From: Gemmatimonadota bacterium
GTDB lineage: Bacteria; Gemmatimonadota; Gemmatimonadetes; Gemmatimonadales; Gemmatimonadaceae
NCBI GenBank assembly: GCA_947475795.1
Contig: CANJOX010000063.1
Coordinates: 1 to 11,579, forward strand
DNA: 11,579 nt
Direction: 5' to 3'
Every line of letters starts with the position of its first letter. The first letter of the stretch is position 1. This document shows positions 1 through 8,084 of this stretch, in pieces. The position numbers were made by a program, and so were the translations under genes. The notes under the pieces are model-generated. The model did not search any database and was not told the origin of the DNA. It saw only the letters and a program-made list of their open reading frames with translations.

Positions 1-402
1 GCGCTCGTCGCCGAGGCCACGACTCTCCACCGCGAACGCCTGCCTGCCCAGCTCACCTTCCGGGGGGACGACGACGGCCTGATCGGGTGGCGCTCCACGA
101 ACCTCGGCGGGTCGCGGCGGTTCCTCATCGGCGTCGAACAACGCCAACGGGTCCCCAGCCCCGTGGCGCGCACCGAGATGGCGGTGGCCGCCGTCGCGCA
201 GACCGGTCGCCTCGACGCCGGCGATGCGCCGTACGGGACGAGCACCACGTGGCGCTCGGGGGTCGGTGCCGCGCTGCTGCTCTCCCTCACCGGCGCCCGC
301 CAGATGCTCCGGATCGAGTTCGGCGCCCCCCTCGACCCCATGCGTGGCCAACAGCGCACGGAGTGGCGGTTCGTATACTCCGACTTCACCACGCGCTTCT
401 AG
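1..402 (+). CDS. Outer-membrane beta-barrel protein, C-terminal end (5' part outside window)
   Basis: Frame 1 is open from the first base to a TAG stop at 400-402, giving the last 133 residues of a longer protein. The chain alternates polar and hydrophobic residues in strand-sized blocks, with Gly-rich turns (for example GVGAALLLSLTG, then LRIEFGAPLDP). It ends in a strand with a terminal phenylalanine (WRFVYSDFTTRF), the C-terminal signature that the BAM machinery reads on outer-membrane barrels. The pattern of a conserved RxEFGxPL strand followed by a last aromatic strand resembles Omp85/ShlB-type or surface-antigen barrels, but the family cannot be fixed from the tail alone. The next gene starts 4 bp after the stop, so the two probably share a transcript. 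High confidence that this is a coding tail; moderate for an outer-membrane barrel. Confidence 0.72.
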   Translation, partial: ALVAEATTLHRERLPAQLTFRGDDDGLIGWRSTNLGGSRRFLIGVEQRQRVPSPVARTEMAVAAVAQTGRLDAGDAPYGTSTTWRSGVGAALLLSLTGARQMLRIEFGAPLDPMRGQQRTEWRFVYSDFTTRF

Positions 403-406
403 TGCA

Positions 407-2341
407 ATGACGCACGCCGCCTGGGCTCCCCATCGCCGCGCCTTCGCCGTCAGCGCGCTGGCGCAACTCGCGCTGTTGGTCGTCCACGACCTCGGTCGCG
501 ACCCCGCCGGTCATCGGCTGCAAGCCAGCCCGGTCGTGGCCCTCGGCATCCAACTCCCGCTCTACGCCCTGCCGCTGCTCGGCGGCACGGCGATCTGGGC
601 GGCCCTGTCGCTCCTCGTCGACATCCCGCGGCGGGTGGCGGGGTGGAGCACCCGGTCCCTCCATGCGGTGGTGGGTACGGCGGGCGTGGGATGGACGCTG
701 GCCACGTTGCTGCTGGTCTCGCTCGACCTCGGCATGCAGCGCTTCCGCGCCGAGCCGCTCAGCTGGAATCACTTCGCGGCGTATTCCGGGGCGGGACTCG
801 CGAACGCCGACTGGGTGAAGCCGGTGGCCGACCAGCCGGGGGTCCTCGCGGCAACGCTCGCGATCCTGCTCGTGGCCGCGGTGGCACTGGTTCGCGGACG
901 GTGGCGCGACGCGCCCGTCCCGCTTCGACGCGAGCCGTTGCTCTGGGCGCTCGCGATCCCGCTGGCGTGGGCGCCCACGCGGCTCGCGTGGTACCACCAG
1001 CGTGACCTCCTCCAGCCACCCACCTCACGTCTCTGGCAGACGCGGCACCCTCCCGCGCCGTGGTCGCCCAGCGAGGAACGCGTTGCGCGCGACGCCCTGC
1101 GTCGCGCGCTCGACCCGCTGGGGCGCGACACGTGGCTGTCCGACCGGTATCCACTCCTGCGACGCCCCGGGCACCCCGGCGGCGCGCCCGCGTGGGGGCA
1201 CGCGGTGAACGACCCACCCGACATCGTGGTGATCGCCATCGAGTCGCTCCGCGGCCGGGACACCGGCTGGGGCTTCGGCGGACGTCAGGGGGCGGCCTCC
1301 CCGACGCCACAACTCGATGCTCTGGCCGCTCAGGCGGTGCGCTATCCGCTCTGGATGGCCGGCGGCGAGCCCAGTCCGCGGGGGTTCATCACGCTGCACA
1401 CAGGCGTCTGGGAGCACCCGCAGCTCTTCATCGCCGCCAACTACCCCGACCTGCGCGTGGACGCCTTCCCCGCGTTCCTGCGCCGGCGGGGCTATGCCGC
1501 CGTGGCGCTCTGGTCGGCCAGTCCCGGCTTCGACAATCAGCTCGGCATGGCGCGTCGCTGGTACGATGAGACGCTCTTCGATCGCGAGGAGGCGCAGCAG
1601 CTGTACTTTCAGGCCGTCCCCGACTCCGTGACCGTGGAGCGGGCCATGCGCTGGGTGCGCGCGCACGACGACCGCGCTGCGCGCCCGTTCGTGCTGTATC
1701 TCGCGACCGACGGAACGCATACGCCCTTCCCCGTACCCGACGGGCGCGCGGACCCCGGCACCCGCCAAGGGCGCTACGATCTGGCGTTGCGCGAGACCGA
1801 CCATCAGCTGGGCCGACTGCTCGCCGCGCTGCGCGCGCGCGCCCGCTGGACCAATACCGTGGTGCTCGTGGTGGGCGACCACGGCGAGCGCACCGACGAC
1901 GACGCCGATCCCGTGCTGCGCGGGCTCCCCACCGACCCCATGGTGCTGACGTCGGCGTTCCTCTTCGGACCGCCGGCCCTCGTGGGCCCGCCACGGGTGG
2001 ACCGGCAGTCGGTGGGGCATGTCGACTGGTTCGCAACCGTGCGGACGTGGTTCGCGGACTCGTCGGCCGGAGTGTGGATGGGCCGGGACCTCCTGGACAC
2101 CACCGCCACGCCCCGATGGGCCGTCGCCGTGAACAGCCGCGGCTACCGGCGGCAGGATGACAGCGGCGCCCTGGTGGTGAGCGCCGCCGACAGCACCCGC
2201 TGGTGGGCGTGGCGCCCCGGCACCCGCCCGGACGGCGGGGCGGGTGCCTCACCCGCCGCCGGGTCGTTGACGCGGTGGCTGCGCTACTGGGGCAGCCTCG
2301 TGGAGGCGAACCGCGTGTTGCCGGCGTCCTGCTGCGGGTGA
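407..2341 (+). CDS. Membrane-anchored sulfatase / LTA-synthase-like hydrolase-transferase (alkaline phosphatase superfamily)
   Basis: A 644-residue protein starting at ATG 407, 4 bp after the upstream stop. The N-terminal part has about five hydrophobic segments (roughly residues 12-28, 43-70, 88-106, 146-164 and 177-191), followed by a periplasmic catalytic domain from about residue 270. Sulfatase-fold landmarks are visible: a strand ending IAIESLR with metal-ligand Glu279, GGEPSPRGFITLHTG at 319-333 where the nucleophile is expected, THTPF at 437-441, and the metal-binding DHGE at 491-494. Five membrane helices plus this domain is the MdoB/LtaS/EptA architecture, which transfers phosphoglycerol or phosphoethanolamine groups to envelope glycans or lipids, or hydrolyses sulfate or phosphate esters. 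The substrate cannot be read from sequence. The nucleophile appears to be Ser323 rather than the Thr of LtaS, and no formylglycine CxPxR motif is seen. It lies just outside the inserted region and converges on the ettA remnant 37 bp downstream. Longer in-frame starts exist upstream, but they overlap the barrel gene. Confidence 0.82.
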   Translation: MTHAAWAPHRRAFAVSALAQLALLVVHDLGRDPAGHRLQASPVVALGIQLPLYALPLLGGTAIWAALSLLVDIPRRVAGWSTRSLHAVVGTAGVGWTLATLLLVSLDLGMQRFRAEPLSWNHFAAYSGAGLANADWVKPVADQPGVLAATLAILLVAAVALVRGRWRDAPVPLRREPLLWALAIPLAWAPTRLAWYHQRDLLQPPTSRLWQTRHPPAPWSPSEERVARDALRRALDPLGRDTWLSDRYPLLRRPGHPGGAPAWGHAVNDPPDIVVIAIESLRGRDTGWGFGGRQGAASPTPQLDALAAQAVRYPLWMAGGEPSPRGFITLHTGVWEHPQLFIAANYPDLRVDAFPAFLRRRGYAAVALWSASPGFDNQLGMARRWYDETLFDREEAQQLYFQAVPDSVTVERAMRWVRAHDDRAARPFVLYLATDGTHTPFPVPDGRADPGTRQGRYDLALRETDHQLGRLLAALRARARWTNTVVLVVGDHGERTDDDADPVLRGLPTDPMVLTSAFLFGPPALVGPPRVDRQSVGHVDWFATVRTWFADSSAGVWMGRDLLDTTATPRWAVAVNSRGYRRQDDSGALVVSAADSTRWWAWRPGTRPDGGAGASPAAGSLTRWLRYWGSLVEANRVLPASCCG

Positions 2342-2376
2342 GCACCCGCGACCGGGGTCACCCGCTGCCAGCAATG

Positions 2377-2484
2377 GCTTACGAGCGCACCAGCTTCTTG
2401 TACTTGATGCGCGTGGGCATATCCGCATCCGGGCCCTTCCGGCGCTTCAGGTCTTCGATGTACGCGCCGTAGTTCCCCTCAAAC
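2377..2484 (-). repeat. Direct repeat copy 1: detached 3' end of ettA (attL-like)
   Basis: 108 bp aligning without gaps to 11425-11532, with mismatches only at the positions matching copy-3 bases 11441, 11459 and 11465. Read on the - strand it encodes the last 34 residues and TAA stop of EttA (from FEGNYGAYIEDL to YKKLVRS). It has no start and no upstream EttA body, so it is a remnant. The matching bases 2360-2370 and 11408-11418 (ACCCGCTGCCA) extend the homology at the same spacing past the stop codon. The distal 50 bp are identical to copy 2. In a Campbell-type insertion the part nearest the sulfatase gene would be the original chromosomal ettA end, and the inner part would belong to the element. 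Confidence 0.9.
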
Positions 2485-2738
2485 TGTGCGGCGTCGCACC
2501 TGTTGTTCTGCTGGCGACAGCTCAAGACTTTGATGGGAAACGACTTACAGGTCAGGTTCCCTGTCTTGCCGATCAGATCCATGAGTTCACCGCGATGCGT
2601 GGTGCACATCAGGGTGCAAGTCGATTCTCTGTAAGGCAGGTGCTGCAGGCCAGGAGTACGACTCAAAAAGGCGTGCGCCTGAGGCGAAGCTCGCTGCTCC
2701 GGGTCATGGTGCGGGCAGGAACGTCAAACTCGCTGTTG
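2485..2738. other. Intergenic stretch inside the left island end, no gene supported
   Basis: This 254-bp stretch follows the left repeat. Short open frames on both strands run into the repeat (for example one of about 95 codons on the - strand that includes the ettA remnant), but none has a convincing ribosome site or recognisable motifs. Base composition is less GC-rich than the flanks near 2520-2560. No tRNA cloverleaf, strong hairpin with a T-tract, or insertion-sequence end was seen. It probably contains the left end of the element. Confidence 0.5.
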
Positions 2739-2945
2739 TTACACGCACCCGAGCGTCGACCCATCCGGATCCCTCACCGGGTGACGCGTTCCCGGCAACG
2801 TATTCGCGAACTTGAGCCTCGCCAAAAATCCGCCGTGGTTTGGTGGGAACGCGAGTCGCTGCCACTCGTCGACATACCGCAAACGCGCGTCAGAGATCGC
2901 TGATACCAGGGCAGTCCGATCAGGGTACCGGACGAGGCCCGAGAT
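2739..2945 (-). pseudogene. Startless 68-codon coding-like frame directly after the helicase
   Basis: On the - strand the frame is open from just after a TAG at 2946-2948 to a TAA at 2739-2741. Its first codons overlap the end of the helicase gene in another frame. The translation has a balanced, folded-protein composition (for example RYVDEWQRLAFPPNHGGF, then LARLKFANTLPG), unlike the Arg/Pro-rich shadows elsewhere in the window. No ATG or GTG lies near its 5' end; the first TTG is at codon 22. It could be a C-terminal extension of the helicase cut off by a 1-base frameshift near 2922-2930, the truncated body of a fourth operon gene, or chance in GC-rich DNA. I do not recognise a family. Confidence 0.4.
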
Positions 2946-5865
2946 CTATGGCTAACGCCTGCGCGATGCCCTGCGGCAGCTCTGGCACGTCTTCGTCCTC
3001 AAGCAAGTCCTCCCGGAACGTAGGCGTCGCACCCAGCAAAAACTCAAGCCACTTTTCCCGGCTCTTTACGCGGCGGTACATCCGTACGTCTATCGTCCGG
3101 TCAATGAGCGGGTAGAGCACGTCCAACGTGGCCGTGGGGTCGGCCGCCAACCGCTGCGCGGTGAACGAGCCAATGCGATCAATCCGCCCTACCCGCTGCT
3201 CGAGCTGCGCGGGGTTCCACTCAAGGTCGTGGTGAACAATTCGAGCGCAGTTCCTGTGCAGGTCGAGTCCCTCCTGCATAACGGCGTTCGCGACGAGTAC
3301 CATCGGGTAGAGGGGCGTGTTGAAGGCCTCTCGTAGCCGCTCGCGTGACTCGCCGTCCTTGGTTTGGCGGACGATCTCACCCGTGCGAATCGGGCCCTCG
3401 AGGATGTCGCGTCGCTGGCCCTCACTGCGGGACCGGAAGTACAGCACGAACGCCGACAGGCGTGCGAGCCAGCGGCCACCGCACTCGGTGTCCCAGAACC
3501 GATCAAGAAACTTTAGGAGCTGACGGGAGTTAACAGAGGTGGTGATGATGCTCTCGCGCTTCGCCTCCGCGAGCAGGTCGACAATGAAGCTCACCTCCTT
3601 GAAAGTGAGGAAATGTGCGACCTGCTCGACCAGCTGTACACGAGCGCGCGGCTCAAGTGTCTCCACCTGCGGTCGCAGGCGGGCCCAAAGATCTCGACCA
3701 CCTCCGAGGACCATTCGCACTTCCGCCTCATCGATGCGCCACTTTGGGCGGAGGTCTCCCTGCTCGGAGTCGTCTTCCCCATCCCGTACCAGATCGAGTC
3801 CCGCGATGACGTAACCGGCATCCACCAACGCTGGCGGGAGGACGGCGGCGTCCAGCGATACGGATCCGCCGACGCGGCTGGCCCAGAGTCGAGCGACAGT
3901 GTGCTCGATGCAACGCTTCGCCAAGCGGTAGTCCGGACGCGTTGCGCTCGTCTTGCCAACTAGCTGTTCCGCAAGCGTAGCGTTCGCGTTCTCGACGATG
4001 AGTCCCATGTTCGCATCCACCAATTCGGCGATGTGTAACATGCCGCTGAGATGACGCTCGCGCAGCCCTAGATAGAGCGCGTCCTGTGCCCGGTGCATTC
4101 GCGCCTGGAGGAGGGTGTGGCGGCCCTTCAGTCGCTTACCGTTCTCATCCTCGTCAAAGACCTGCTCGCGGCGGATGCGAGGGAACACCTCTTTCCAACG
4201 TAAGATCACGCGCTCAAGCCAAGCATTCTTGATGTCACGCGCGAGTTCGCTCAACGTTTCCAACCGAGCGCAGAAGATCAGTGTCTTCTCGCCCTGTTCC
4301 GCGTGACGGAGGGCATCCTCAACAACCCACGCGACCTTCGGGTGCTCGCCGTGCTTATCGATGCCCCTGAGCACGCGACGCAGCAGTTTCCGGTACTCCT
4401 CGGCGTCCCCCGTCATAGCCCGCCCGTTAGTTCCGAGAAGCGCCCCAGTCCGCGCGGCCGCGTAAGACGACACTAGGCTCACCTGTGCCGCTGGCTTGTG
4501 GGTTCCGTCGCCAACGCGAAACAACTCTGCGATGAGTCGCTCCCCAATCAGGAATGGAAGCGCGTCAGCCCCGCGAGGCACGCGACGCTCGGGGAGGTGC
4601 CGTCGATACGCCCGCCGGTCACGTCGGATGCTGCGGATCATCCACCTCCTGAAGTGAGGCTCGATGCGCTCGCGCTTCAGCCGTCGGACCGCGTCTAATC
4701 GCTGCGCCACGGGATCGAGCACGGCGTCGTCGGGACATGACGACAACTCTGGGTCCAATTCGTAGCGCTCACGAAAGCGGTCGGCCGTCACGGCGTCTAG
4801 GCGGCGCCATACGGCCTCGAAGCCAGTGTACGCCTCCTGATACTGCCGGATGTCGTCGAGCAGTTCCTTGGCCTGCTCCATTAGGTCGTTCGGCGCAGTT
4901 CGCGCCAATGAGAAGAGCCTGAAGACCTGCGTCAACTCCGCGACGTCCAGCTGGAAGGGCGTGGCGGTCAGAAATAGCGCCTTGTCGAACCGCTGACGAA
5001 GCAGCGAGCCTACCGCCTGTGAACGCACCGTCGCCGCGTTCTTCAATTTGTGAGCCTCGTCGACGATGATGAGATCCCAGGGCGGCAGCAGTTTTCGCAG
5101 CAGCCGGAACCGAGCAAGGTCAAGGGCGCGCCGTACCCGGTGGTCATCCGCAAACGCCTCAAGCCCACCCTCCGCGTAGACGTCGAAGAGGCTCGACTGA
5201 TCGCTCTCCTCCCCCACTGACCGGAACACGCCCGCCAGCTTAGGCTGCACCTCAGCGAAGGCGTAGCGGCCAAGGAATTGCTCCCGCTTCACATCGACGC
5301 GCTCAAAAGCGTCGCCACGAAACCGCTGCACGATGGCTGTGACCGTGCGGCCATTCACGCTATGGCCCTCCGAGCGGAGCCAGTGCACGAAGAGTGAGAG
5401 GAGATACGCCTGATCGCTCGCGCGCCTTGTGCTCGTGAACGCGGAGGTGGGAACGAGGACAATCTTTCCGTCGCGCGCTAATCGTGCGAAGTCAGCTAGC
5501 CTGGTGGCTGACACCACGTCTCCGCCGAATTCATACATTCGGTGTTCGGGATCGGAGAAGCGGCTGAACTCCTGCTCCCACTTCGTGTTGAGGTCCGGAC
5601 CTGGTGTGAGCACGAGGACGCGCGCATCGGGCTTCTCGCTTCGGAGCGCCGCGACAACGCCGAGCGCCTCGAACGTCTTCCCCATACCGACCTCGTCAGC
5701 GAGGATGATCCCCGGTTGGCGGTCAAGCAAATCAAGCGCCCGCAGTACCGTGTCCTCCTGGCGTTCGACGTCTGCCATGGGCACGCCGTCATGCTGCGCA
5801 CGGGCACCGAGGCTTACGATAGATCGCAGCCACTCGCGGGTGCGGCCGGTGCCGTTGACGGTCAA
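2920..5865 (-). CDS. SNF2-like (RapA-like) DEAH helicase, 981 aa, third gene of defence-like operon
   Basis: A superfamily 2 helicase/translocase, expected to move on double-stranded DNA using ATP. Motifs in order: I DEVGMGKT (residues 57-64), Ia VLVLTPG (83-89), II DEAH (269-272) followed by KLKN, III TATPFQ (300-305), IV KTLIFC (527-532), V QEGLDLH (864-870) and VI QRVGRIDRIG (890-899). All ATPase residues are present. About 330 residues separate motifs IV and V, far more than in a minimal helicase lobe, so a large insert domain is present. The start is TTG 5863-5865: it overlaps the upstream TGA in TTGA and has GGAGG 4 bp upstream. The frame stays open to 6240, but that part overlaps the PLD gene and is Arg-rich. 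A later in-frame ATG (Met30) is possible but lacks this support. The protein probably supplies the motor for the PLD partner. The helicase class is certain; a defence role is inferred from its partners. Confidence 0.9.
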   Translation of the reverse strand: MTVNGTGRTREWLRSIVSLGARAQHDGVPMADVERQEDTVLRALDLLDRQPGIILADEVGMGKTFEALGVVAALRSEKPDARVLVLTPGPDLNTKWEQEFSRFSDPEHRMYEFGGDVVSATRLADFARLARDGKIVLVPTSAFTSTRRASDQAYLLSLFVHWLRSEGHSVNGRTVTAIVQRFRGDAFERVDVKREQFLGRYAFAEVQPKLAGVFRSVGEESDQSSLFDVYAEGGLEAFADDHRVRRALDLARFRLLRKLLPPWDLIIVDEAHKLKNAATVRSQAVGSLLRQRFDKALFLTATPFQLDVAELTQVFRLFSLARTAPNDLMEQAKELLDDIRQYQEAYTGFEAVWRRLDAVTADRFRERYELDPELSSCPDDAVLDPVAQRLDAVRRLKRERIEPHFRRWMIRSIRRDRRAYRRHLPERRVPRGADALPFLIGERLIAELFRVGDGTHKPAAQVSLVSSYAAARTGALLGTNGRAMTGDAEEYRKLLRRVLRGIDKHGEHPKVAWVVEDALRHAEQGEKTLIFCARLETLSELARDIKNAWLERVILRWKEVFPRIRREQVFDEDENGKRLKGRHTLLQARMHRAQDALYLGLRERHLSGMLHIAELVDANMGLIVENANATLAEQLVGKTSATRPDYRLAKRCIEHTVARLWASRVGGSVSLDAAVLPPALVDAGYVIAGLDLVRDGEDDSEQGDLRPKWRIDEAEVRMVLGGGRDLWARLRPQVETLEPRARVQLVEQVAHFLTFKEVSFIVDLLAEAKRESIITTSVNSRQLLKFLDRFWDTECGGRWLARLSAFVLYFRSRSEGQRRDILEGPIRTGEIVRQTKDGESRERLREAFNTPLYPMVLVANAVMQEGLDLHRNCARIVHHDLEWNPAQLEQRVGRIDRIGSFTAQRLAADPTATLDVLYPLIDRTIDVRMYRRVKSREKWLEFLLGATPTFREDLLEDEDVPELPQGIAQALAIDLGPRPVP

Positions 5866-8084
5866 GTTGCCTCCGTCGCGAGCGCGCGTTGAGCTCGTGG
5901 AGCGCGATCTAGGGGATAGAAGGCCGCGATGCTTCGGAGCCACGCGGCGTCGCCTTCCGGGCGGAATGGCACGAGATCGTTGCGCAGCTCCACCGTAAAT
6001 CCGTCGAGAAGGAGGCGCTTCGCTCGGCCTGTCTCGTCGTCTGGGAGCTCGACCAAAAGAAGGGCCCGAAGCAGTTCCGCGCCGTAGAACCACGCCTCCG
6101 TGTTCGACATCGCTGCGATGGATACGGACTCTCGCAGGCACCGCCAGACCGCGCGCGCGCCGACTCCACCGTCGAGGTGGAGGCGAAAGCCGACGACGGA
6201 GAGGCAGGGGTCCGACAGGTCCGCCGCGAGTCCCCACCACGCGCGGAAGACATCGTGCGCCCCGAACTCCTCGCCGAAGATCTGGTCAAGGACGCGTGGG
6301 ACCACGTTGCCGTGGCCATCCCGATACAGCATGGCCATCCGCTCATCGCTCACGCGGCGCCCGAGCAGGGCGAGCATTTCACGCAGGTCAGGCTCGTAAG
6401 TCGCGAGGCCGAGACGTAGGCCCGCGAGATCTTCGACGATGATCGGGATGCTAGCCTCCTCGCCTCCGATGCGGAGCACGAGCTCCAAGGTGGTCGGCAC
6501 CAACTCGAAGGGCTCGATCACGAGAGCACCTCCCTCCGGCGTCCCCTCCCCACGCGCGATCTCCCGACGGTCGTACGAGAGCGTCCAGAAACCTGATACG
6601 GCTCCGGCACCAAGCCGCCAGCGTACTACGAGTGTTCGCAGGACCGCGTCATAGACAGCACCCTCTACGGCCAGCCCAATATCGGGCCCATGGACGGGGT
6701 ACGTCCGGTCAGTGCACCGCACCCGATCAGGGTCCGCCCATACCAGCTCGGGGGCGATGTCCTTCAGATGGACTTCACCGTCCACGACGAATGCGAAGCC
6801 GCACTCCACGTTCCCCCCGTCGGCGCTCGAACACAGGAGTGCCCGACGCGAGGCATTGGCCGACCCCACGAACACGAGCGTGCGCGGGGCTCCATTCCTT
6901 CCGCGCCACGTGAGCAGTAAGAACTTTGCATGCAATGGTCGCGACGCTGGTTGCCCAAGCTCGAGCCGTCGCGTGGGGTGCAGCCACAACTGCAGATCGA
7001 CCCCGTAATCGAGTATGGCCGCGATGAGCGCCCTCGGGGCGTGTATCTGCGCCATACCGATATGCCAAGTCGCACGCGTTCTGATACGGTCCTCGACGTC
7101 GACCCTCGGCGCGCGGCGGGAGACGCCGTGCCCATCGACCAGCTGCACTGTGGATGGGTGGACGCGCTGGAGCGTCCAGTAGTCGACGCTCGCTGCATCT
7201 TGGTCCCCGTTACGCGACGCCCAGAGATCGCCGACACCGTCCTCCAGCGCGGCACAGCCAGCGGCAGGCGCGTGCAGTGGCGACTGCATCCATTGGACGC
7301 CAACGTCCATAGTTATGCTCGACGAGCCGGCGCACGTTGCCAGGCGCGCGAGCACGGAGGTCACGTCGGCGACGTTCTCAACCCCAGGATCGTCGCTCTC
7401 ATAAAACGGCGCGAGCAGTCCGACGCGCATGACGCGCGAGGTGGCGGGAACGAGCGCCAGCAACTGGTCAAGCAGCGGCTTGCCATCCTCCCCGTGAAGG
7501 AACGCGATGCGCCGCGGCGCATCCCTTCCGACATCCGAACATCCACCGTCCGTGATCCGTCGGCGTAGCTCGTCGAGCACTAGGTCGAGCTGCCGACCGA
7601 CGGGTCGCCACGCCTCGCGCACCTTCTCAAGAAAGCTCGCCACCTCAAGAAGCGTCGCGACATCCGCTGTCTGGTCGTAGGCGAGGTCCTCGATTGAGAC
7701 CAGCTCCGCGTTCTCGCTGAAACCCGAAGGGGTCACATTCGCGGAACCGACCATCACGCGGGCATAGCCCTCATAGAGCGCCAACACCAGCTTCGGATGA
7801 AAGGTGCGCCCGTGACACAAGGTGAGATCATAGGGCAGCCGCCGTCCCGGCCGGCGCGCACCCGCGTCTACGAAACAGGCTATTGGCACCTCCTGCAAAG
7901 CCCGACAGGCCTCTTCGTAGAAGCGCGTCGATTGCTCCACCGGGTCCGATGCGAGGCGGAGCAGCGCGCGGAGCACTTGCTCCTCGAAGAACGCAGGGTC
8001 GAAGGTGTAGCTAAGGAACACGGCGCCCAAGCACGGCTCCTCGGCGGCCAAGCGGTCCATTACGCGCTCTCGGGCCACCCTCAC
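5862..8084 (-). CDS. Phospholipase-D-like protein with two HxK/GSxN motifs, 740 aa, putative nuclease
   Basis: Two PLD-family half-sites are visible. The first is HPK at 96-98 followed by GSAN at 113-116. The second is HAK at 385-387 followed by GSAN at 407-410. The Asp of classical HxKxxxxD is not seen in either, which is common in nuclease-type and defence PLDs such as those fused or linked to helicases. Two half-sites in one chain can form the single active centre that this fold normally makes as a dimer, with His as nucleophile for phosphodiester cleavage. The C-terminal part (about 430-740) has no motif I recognise and may bind DNA or partners. The start is GTG 8082-8084, overlapping the upstream stop as GTGA, with GGGAG 6 bp upstream; ATG (Met9) is the alternative. 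Its end overlaps the helicase start by 4 bp, so the two are very likely co-translated and act together. No signal peptide is seen, so it should be cytoplasmic. Confidence 0.85.
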   Translation of the reverse strand: MRVARERVMDRLAAEEPCLGAVFLSYTFDPAFFEEQVLRALLRLASDPVEQSTRFYEEACRALQEVPIACFVDAGARRPGRRLPYDLTLCHGRTFHPKLVLALYEGYARVMVGSANVTPSGFSENAELVSIEDLAYDQTADVATLLEVASFLEKVREAWRPVGRQLDLVLDELRRRITDGGCSDVGRDAPRRIAFLHGEDGKPLLDQLLALVPATSRVMRVGLLAPFYESDDPGVENVADVTSVLARLATCAGSSSITMDVGVQWMQSPLHAPAAGCAALEDGVGDLWASRNGDQDAASVDYWTLQRVHPSTVQLVDGHGVSRRAPRVDVEDRIRTRATWHIGMAQIHAPRALIAAILDYGVDLQLWLHPTRRLELGQPASRPLHAKFLLLTWRGRNGAPRTLVFVGSANASRRALLCSSADGGNVECGFAFVVDGEVHLKDIAPELVWADPDRVRCTDRTYPVHGPDIGLAVEGAVYDAVLRTLVVRWRLGAGAVSGFWTLSYDRREIARGEGTPEGGALVIEPFELVPTTLELVLRIGGEEASIPIIVEDLAGLRLGLATYEPDLREMLALLGRRVSDERMAMLYRDGHGNVVPRVLDQIFGEEFGAHDVFRAWWGLAADLSDPCLSVVGFRLHLDGGVGARAVWRCLRESVSIAAMSNTEAWFYGAELLRALLLVELPDDETGRAKRLLLDGFTVELRNDLVPFRPEGDAAWLRSIAAFYPLDRAPRAQRALATEAT
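5870..5874 (-). promoter_or_regulatory. Ribosome binding site fixing the TTG start of the helicase
   Basis: GGAGG on the - strand, 4 bp before TTG 5865-5863 and inside the last codons of the PLD gene. With the TTGA stop/start overlap, this decides the start and implies translational coupling. Confidence 0.7.

Noticed and set aside
224..406. In-frame N-terminal extension of the sulfatase-like gene
   Set aside because: It overlaps the end of the barrel gene, is low-complexity Arg/Ser/Pro, and the first good membrane protein start is ATG 407.
759..2345. Long - strand open frames opposite the sulfatase-like gene
   Set aside because: They are antisense shadows of a strongly GC3-biased gene, dominated by Arg, Pro and Ala, without motifs.
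2334..2349. Hairpin GCGGGT-GAGC-ACCCGC at the sulfatase stop
   Set aside because: A 6-bp stem without a following T-tract; too weak to call a terminator.
2379..2666. 95-codon - strand frame containing the ettA end
   Set aside because: Only the last 34 residues are EttA; the upstream part is unrelated and no ribosome site is seen, so it is a chance fusion with the repeat.
5866..6240. Longer helicase frame with an upstream start at 6240
   Set aside because: The extra 125 residues are Arg/Pro/Ser-rich, overlap the PLD gene fully, and lack a ribosome site; TTG 5863-5865 has GGAGG and a TTGA overlap.
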